64,000 nt of DNA from Taibaiella sp041660405. GTDB taxonomy: Bacteria; Bacteroidota; Bacteroidia; Chitinophagales; Chitinophagaceae. Positions 60,372 to 64,000 of this stretch are shown here, one piece after another. A program made the position numbers and the translations under genes. The number at the start of each line of letters is the position of its first letter. Within the stretch, counting starts at the first letter, position 1. The stretch spans positions 177,447 through 241,446 of the forward strand of contig JBAZWL010000003.1 in NCBI GenBank assembly GCA_041660405.1, written 5' to 3'. A model generated the notes under the pieces. That model was not told the DNA's origin, did no database searches, and saw nothing but the letters and a program-made list of their open reading frames with translations.

Positions 60372-61538
60372 ATGGAAGGACATATTCTCATCATTGATGA
60401 TGAAAGAAGCATTCGCAGCACGCTTTCTGAAATATTAGGTTTTGAAGGATACACTATTTCTGAAGCGTCGGATGGCAGCGAAGCAATTAAAAAAATATCT
60501 GCTGAAGGGCTATACGATTGCATACTATGTGATATTAAAATGCCAAAGGCAGATGGTATTGAAGTGCTGGAAAAAGCTAAGGTATTGATGCCGGATACTC
60601 CGTTTATTGTTATATCCGGGCATGGCAATATTGATACAGCTGTAGAGGCTGTTAAGAAGGGAGCTTTTGACTATATATCCAAGCCCCCGGACCTTAATCG
60701 CCTGTTGATTACCATTCGCAATGCGATGGAAAGAAAATCGCTGGTTACTGAAACCAAGACGCTGAAGAAAAAAATATCAAAAGGATATGAGATCATAGGT
60801 AAATCGCCAGCCCTGCAGTCCATTATAGAAATGGTAGACAAGGTTGCGCCTACTGATGCCCGTGTGCTGATAACCGGTGGCAATGGCTCGGGCAAAGAAC
60901 TTGTAGCCCGTAGAATACATGATTTCAGCAACCGTAACAAAATGCCTATGGTTGAACTGAACTGTGCTGCTATTCCTTCGGAACTGATAGAAAGTGAATT
61001 GTTCGGTCATGAAAAGGGTTCCTTTACCTCGGCTATCAAGCAAAGGATTGGTAAATTTGAACAGGCAGATGGCGGTACCTTATTCCTGGATGAGATCGGA
61101 GACATGAGTCTCTCTGCCCAGGCCAAAGTTTTGCGTGCTTTGCAGGAAGGAAAAATTACCCGCGTGGGTGGTGATAAAGAAATCAGTGTAAACGTACGGG
61201 TGCTTGCAGCAACAAATAAAGATCTGAAGCAGGAAATAGCGGAAGGCAGATTCCGGGAGGATCTTTATCATCGTTTGAGTGTAATATTGATCCATGTGCC
61301 ATCACTTAATGACCGGATAGAGGACATTGGAGTACTTTCAGAACATTTTCTGAAACAGATATGCAGTGAGTATGGTATGATTGACAAAGTGCTTGACGAT
61401 TCAGCGATAAAAAGACTTCAGGAGCATGAATGGACAGGTAATATCCGCGAACTGCGCAATGTAATTGAGCGCCTTATTATTCTTTCAGATAAGATAATAA
61501 CGGAAAAGGAAGTAAATCTGTATATTTTCCCGAAATAA
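60372..61538 (+). CDS. NtrC-type response regulator lacking its DNA-binding domain
   Basis: 388 residues. Receiver domain with phospho-acceptor D54 in LCDIKMPKADG. The AAA+ domain (about 145-375) has a variant Walker A, GGNGSGKE (169-176), and Walker B GGTLFLDEIGDM. The sigma-54-contacting loop reads GSFTSA (216-221) in place of GAFTGA, a change seen in some Bacteroidetes members. The protein ends at ITEKEVNLYIFPK, directly after the AAA+ helical part, with no Fis-type HTH. It should still activate sigma-54 polymerase but without binding an enhancer, as in FlgR of Helicobacter. No adjacent kinase. Confidence 0.92.
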   Translation: MEGHILIIDDERSIRSTLSEILGFEGYTISEASDGSEAIKKISAEGLYDCILCDIKMPKADGIEVLEKAKVLMPDTPFIVISGHGNIDTAVEAVKKGAFDYISKPPDLNRLLITIRNAMERKSLVTETKTLKKKISKGYEIIGKSPALQSIIEMVDKVAPTDARVLITGGNGSGKELVARRIHDFSNRNKMPMVELNCAAIPSELIESELFGHEKGSFTSAIKQRIGKFEQADGGTLFLDEIGDMSLSAQAKVLRALQEGKITRVGGDKEISVNVRVLAATNKDLKQEIAEGRFREDLYHRLSVILIHVPSLNDRIEDIGVLSEHFLKQICSEYGMIDKVLDDSAIKRLQEHEWTGNIRELRNVIERLIILSDKIITEKEVNLYIFPK

Positions 61539-61551
61539 GCATTTAATATTG

Positions 61552-61580
61552 AGCCGGCATTCAAATGAAGCCGGCTTATT
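61552..61580 (+). terminator. Hairpin terminator after the sigma-54 activator gene
   Basis: AGCCGGC and GCCGGCT with TTCA/TGAA inside, followed by TATTATTG. The T-run is weak. Confidence 0.5.
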
Positions 61581-61631
61581 ATTGTTGATATACTTAACCT
61601 CAGTGGTTTAAAATTAACACGATACATCAAA

Positions 61632-62960
61632 ATGGACCCAAACCCATCACCCAAGAAACTACATCGTGCCTGGAGCATGTATGATTGGGCTAACTCTGCC
61701 TACAATCTTGTTATTACCTCTACCATTTTTCCGGCATATTATATTGCTGTTACCACTTCTGAAAAAAAAGGTGAGCAGGACTATGTTTCCTTCTTTGGCT
61801 GGGAAGTAATTAATAGTTCATTGCTTAATTATGCTATGGCATTGGCATACCTGATCATTGCATTTCTATCGCCCATATTGTCTTCTATTGCCGATTATAA
61901 AGGCAATAAAAAAAGGTTCATGCAATTGTTTTGTTACCTGGGATCGGCAGCATGTTGTGGTTTGTTCTTTTTCGAGAAAGGCAGGATCGAACTGGGTATT
62001 ATTCTTGCCATTGTTGCGGCAGTGGGCTACTGCGGTAGCCTGGTGTTTTATAATGCTTACCTGCCGGAGATTGCCGAGTCCAAAGATCAGGATAGGGTAA
62101 GTGCCCAAGGCTTTTCGTATGGTTATATAGGTAGTGTATTGTTGCAAATTATTTGTCTGGTATTTGTATTTGCAATGCCGGATAGTTCTTTGCCGGTAAG
62201 ACTCTCTTTTCTTATGGTAGGTATCTGGTGGTTTAGTTTTGCACAGATCACTTTTCGTGTTTTGCCTAATCGGCCACCAGTTCAAAAAGATACAAAACAT
62301 AGCCTGTTATCCAACGGATTTCATGAATTGAAAAAAGTATGGGGACAGATCAAAAAAATGCCTTTGCTCAAAACATATCTTGCAGCATTTTTCTTCTATA
62401 GCATGGGTGTACAAACGGTAATGCTTGCTGCTGCTGAATTTGGTAAAAAGGAGATCTATAAAATTAAGGATGGAGTACAAGTACCGATGGAAACTTCAGA
62501 TCTGATCACCACTATTTTGTTGATACAATTGGTAGCTATTGGTGGTGCCATGTTGATGGCCAGGTTGAGCAAAAAGTTTGGTAACTTAAAAGTGCTGATG
62601 CTTACCGTATTGATCTGGATTGGAATTTGTGTTACGGCCTATTACACACGTACTGCTACACAGTTTTATTTCCTTGCAGTAATGGTGGGCCTTGTTATGG
62701 GCGGCATTCAATCTATCAGTCGTTCTACTTATTCCAAGTTAATGCCTGAAACACGCGATACTGCTTCGTTTTTTAGTTTTTATGATGTAACAGAAAAGAT
62801 TGCTATTGTAATTGGTATGTTTTCCTTTGGATTTATAGAACACATAACCGGCAATATGCGTAACTCCATATTTGCACTCACTGTTTTCTTTGTAATTGGA
62901 TTTATATTTTTATTGCTTGCGAACGTAAAAGGAAGACAATCAAATATAGTTGCCCATTAG
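61632..62960 (+). CDS. UMF1-family MFS transporter
   Basis: 442 residues with about 12 membrane helices. The opening SMYDWANSAYNLVITSTIFPAYY is diagnostic of the UMF1/Atg22-like group. In fungi, Atg22 releases amino acids from the vacuole; the bacterial members are thought to carry small metabolites, with unknown substrate. It lies between the sigma-54 activator and a YdcF-like lipoprotein, with no functional hint from either. Confidence 0.9.
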   Translation: MDPNPSPKKLHRAWSMYDWANSAYNLVITSTIFPAYYIAVTTSEKKGEQDYVSFFGWEVINSSLLNYAMALAYLIIAFLSPILSSIADYKGNKKRFMQLFCYLGSAACCGLFFFEKGRIELGIILAIVAAVGYCGSLVFYNAYLPEIAESKDQDRVSAQGFSYGYIGSVLLQIICLVFVFAMPDSSLPVRLSFLMVGIWWFSFAQITFRVLPNRPPVQKDTKHSLLSNGFHELKKVWGQIKKMPLLKTYLAAFFFYSMGVQTVMLAAAEFGKKEIYKIKDGVQVPMETSDLITTILLIQLVAIGGAMLMARLSKKFGNLKVLMLTVLIWIGICVTAYYTRTATQFYFLAVMVGLVMGGIQSISRSTYSKLMPETRDTASFFSFYDVTEKIAIVIGMFSFGFIEHITGNMRNSIFALTVFFVIGFIFLLLANVKGRQSNIVAH

Positions 62961-62999
62961 CTGAATCCAGGCAGGTTTTCAAAAGCTGCCAGGGTTCAG
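62961..62999. other. Imperfect hairpin, unclear role
   Basis: CTGAATCCAGGCAG and CTGCCAGGGTTCAG pair over 14 bases with one mismatch and one wobble, around an 11-base loop. No T-run follows, so a terminator role is unclear; an RNA-processing or regulatory role is possible. Confidence 0.4.
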
Positions 63000-63026
63000 G
63001 AAAGGAACCTTGACTTAGTCTGACCT

Positions 63027-63725
63027 ATGAAGTACATCAAGACAATTAAAATTCTGGTTATGGCCGGTGTGCTGACTTCACTGTTGTTCCAATTGGGATG
63101 CATTTCTTATAAAAAGAAACCCATAAGGATTTTCCAGGATATTGCACAACAACAGCAACAGTTTGATGCCATCATTGTTCCGGGTGTACCTTTTAAAAAT
63201 AATGCCTGGGACAGCGTCATGAAAGGCCGTGTAATATGGAGCTATGTATTATACAAGCACGGTTGCGCTAAAAATATTATCTATTCCGGCGGATCCGTGT
63301 ATTCTCCTTATTACGAAGCTAAAATTATGGGTTTGTATGCGCAGCAAATGGGCGTGCCTCCCGAACATATTTTTTATGATACACTTGCCGAGCATAGCAC
63401 TGAAAATGTCTTCTATTCTTATGAGCTTGCACGAAAATTAGGCTTTAAAACAATAGCGCTGGCTACAGATCCTTTTCAGTCTTCTTTGCTGAAATTCTTT
63501 ACCCGTAAGCGTTTTGGCACAAAAATAGTTCATATACCTTTCGTTGTAGATTCTCTTCATGCTTACAATAGTATAAATCCGGTAATAGATCCTTCTTCGG
63601 CAATTTGCCGGGATACATTTGTATCGATTAAAGAAAGGGAAAACTTTTGGAAACGAATCAAAGGTACGATCGGGAAAAATATCCCCTGGGAAAATAAAGA
63701 GACCCGCAAAGCGGAAAAATTGTAA
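63027..63725 (+). CDS. YdcF/SanA-like (DUF218) lipoprotein
   Basis: 232 residues. A lipoprotein signal ends in FQLGC at about residue 25. The DUF218 core is readable: DAIIVPGVPFKNNAWDSVM, IIYSGGSVYSPYYEAKIMG, LAEHSTENVFYSYELARKLG and ALATDPFQSSLLKFF. The family includes SanA and YdcF and is linked to envelope barrier function without a known reaction. Its C-terminal tail is basic. Confidence 0.87.
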   Translation: MKYIKTIKILVMAGVLTSLLFQLGCISYKKKPIRIFQDIAQQQQQFDAIIVPGVPFKNNAWDSVMKGRVIWSYVLYKHGCAKNIIYSGGSVYSPYYEAKIMGLYAQQMGVPPEHIFYDTLAEHSTENVFYSYELARKLGFKTIALATDPFQSSLLKFFTRKRFGTKIVHIPFVVDSLHAYNSINPVIDPSSAICRDTFVSIKERENFWKRIKGTIGKNIPWENKETRKAEKL

Positions 63726-63805
63726 CAAATCAGCCCCGAACTTCCTTACAATTAACCTGTTGGCCATAAGTCGATAGTATTGCGCGTTTTTTACACATTT
63801 GATAG

Positions 63806-63813
63806 TAACTTTG
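63806..63813 (+). promoter_or_regulatory. -7 promoter element of mdh
   Basis: TAACTTTG followed by CCAGG, 45 bases before the ATG. The nearest TTG is at a poor spacing. Confidence 0.5.
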
Positions 63814-63857
63814 CCAGGCGTTTAGATTCATTCACATAAAAAATATCTGATTTAAAA

Positions 63858-64000
63858 ATGAAAGTAACTGTAGTAGGTGCCGGTGCCGTAGGTGCTACCT
63901 GTGCCGACAATATTGCCCGCAAAGAATTGGCTGAAGAGCTGGTATTATTGGATATTAAAGAAGGTTTTGCGGAAGGTAAAGCTCAGGATATAATGCAGAC
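63858..64000 (+). CDS. mdh: Malate dehydrogenase, N-terminal part
   Basis: The first 47 complete codons are visible before the window ends. MKVTVVGAGAVGATCADNIA is the NAD-binding GxGxxG opening of lactate/malate dehydrogenases, followed by ELVLLDIKEGFAEGKAQDIMQ, where the Asp of LLDIKE selects NAD. This combination matches the LDH-like malate dehydrogenase of Bacteroidetes (TCA cycle) better than lactate dehydrogenase, but the substrate-specific part is not in view. Confidence 0.88.
   Translation, partial: MKVTVVGAGAVGATCADNIARKELAEELVLLDIKEGFAEGKAQDIMQ

Noticed and set aside
1..64000. tRNA, rRNA, insertion sequence or prophage genes
   Set aside because: No cloverleaf-like segment, T-loop motif in context, transposase or integrase could be found on either strand by reading.

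Overview
The window looks like a chromosomal segment from a Bacteroidetes bacterium, most likely in the Chitinophagaceae or a close relative. Four kinds of evidence support this. At least six secreted proteins end in type IX secretion (T9SS) sorting domains, of type A (PNP-type) or type B (NAFSPNGDGxND-type). Families typical of the phylum are present: DUF6089 and DUF4271 proteins, a fused E1 alpha/beta 2-oxoacid dehydrogenase, a UMF1-type MFS carrier, and an MMPL-acyltransferase-methyltransferase fusion. Promoters fit the Bacteroidetes pattern TTG-N19-TAnnTTTG, most often as TACCTTTGC. Shine-Dalgarno sequences are mostly absent. No tRNA, rRNA, CRISPR array, complete transposon or prophage was seen.

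Layout. 1-6126 is accessory-looking: an outer-membrane protein, a lipoprotein, an XRE regulator behind paired palindromes, a T9SS protein, a Fic protein behind a four-half-site operator, a duplicated C-terminal scrap of the XRE gene, and a 74-bp direct repeat. 6127-8916 holds secreted proteins and a 52-codon gene. 8992-12587 holds etfBA under a FadR-like palindrome, a DUF6089 protein and a small membrane protein. 12698-17976 holds the fused E1 enzyme, rpmH-rnpA-yidD, a TauE/SafE permease, ferritin and an SDR enzyme. 18018-22440 holds two large T9SS type B surface proteins on divergent strands. 22574-31592 holds rpsA, a CPA2 antiporter, the 1302-residue fusion, scpB and a YkuK-like protein. 31752-41294 is mostly housekeeping: HU, a large lipoprotein, a DegT aminotransferase, rsmA, a 2-hydroxyacid dehydrogenase, greA, a HIT protein, pnuC, clpX and a small helical protein. 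41374-50052 is mostly minus strand: cardiolipin synthase, a sugar dehydrogenase-like T9SS protein (plus strand), an MsbA-like exporter, an acyltransferase, an NlpC/P60 peptidase, hemD and a DUF4271 protein. 50250-64000 holds alaS with an unusual insertion, a seven-bladed propeller T9SS protein divergent from a two-component system, a membrane patatin, a sigma-54 activator lacking its DNA-binding domain, a UMF1 carrier, a YdcF-like lipoprotein and the start of malate dehydrogenase.

How genes may work together. EtfBA accepts electrons from acyl-CoA dehydrogenases, which fits the FadR-like operator. rpmH-rnpA-yidD links ribosome, RNase P and membrane-protein insertion. The exporter, acyltransferases, cardiolipin synthase and patatin are a scattered set for envelope lipids. 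The TPR histidine kinase and LuxR-type regulator probably control themselves, and perhaps the divergent propeller gene, through the TGAGT/ACTCA palindromes between them.

The most unusual items are the XRE/Fic region with its phased operators and recombination scar, the decad-repeat insertion in AlaS, the terminator-like hairpin directly downstream of the predicted greA start site, the strong Shine-Dalgarno plus TTG start of rpsA, the truncated sigma-54 activator, and several palindromic intergenic repeats. All assignments come from reading the sequence; no database search was run.
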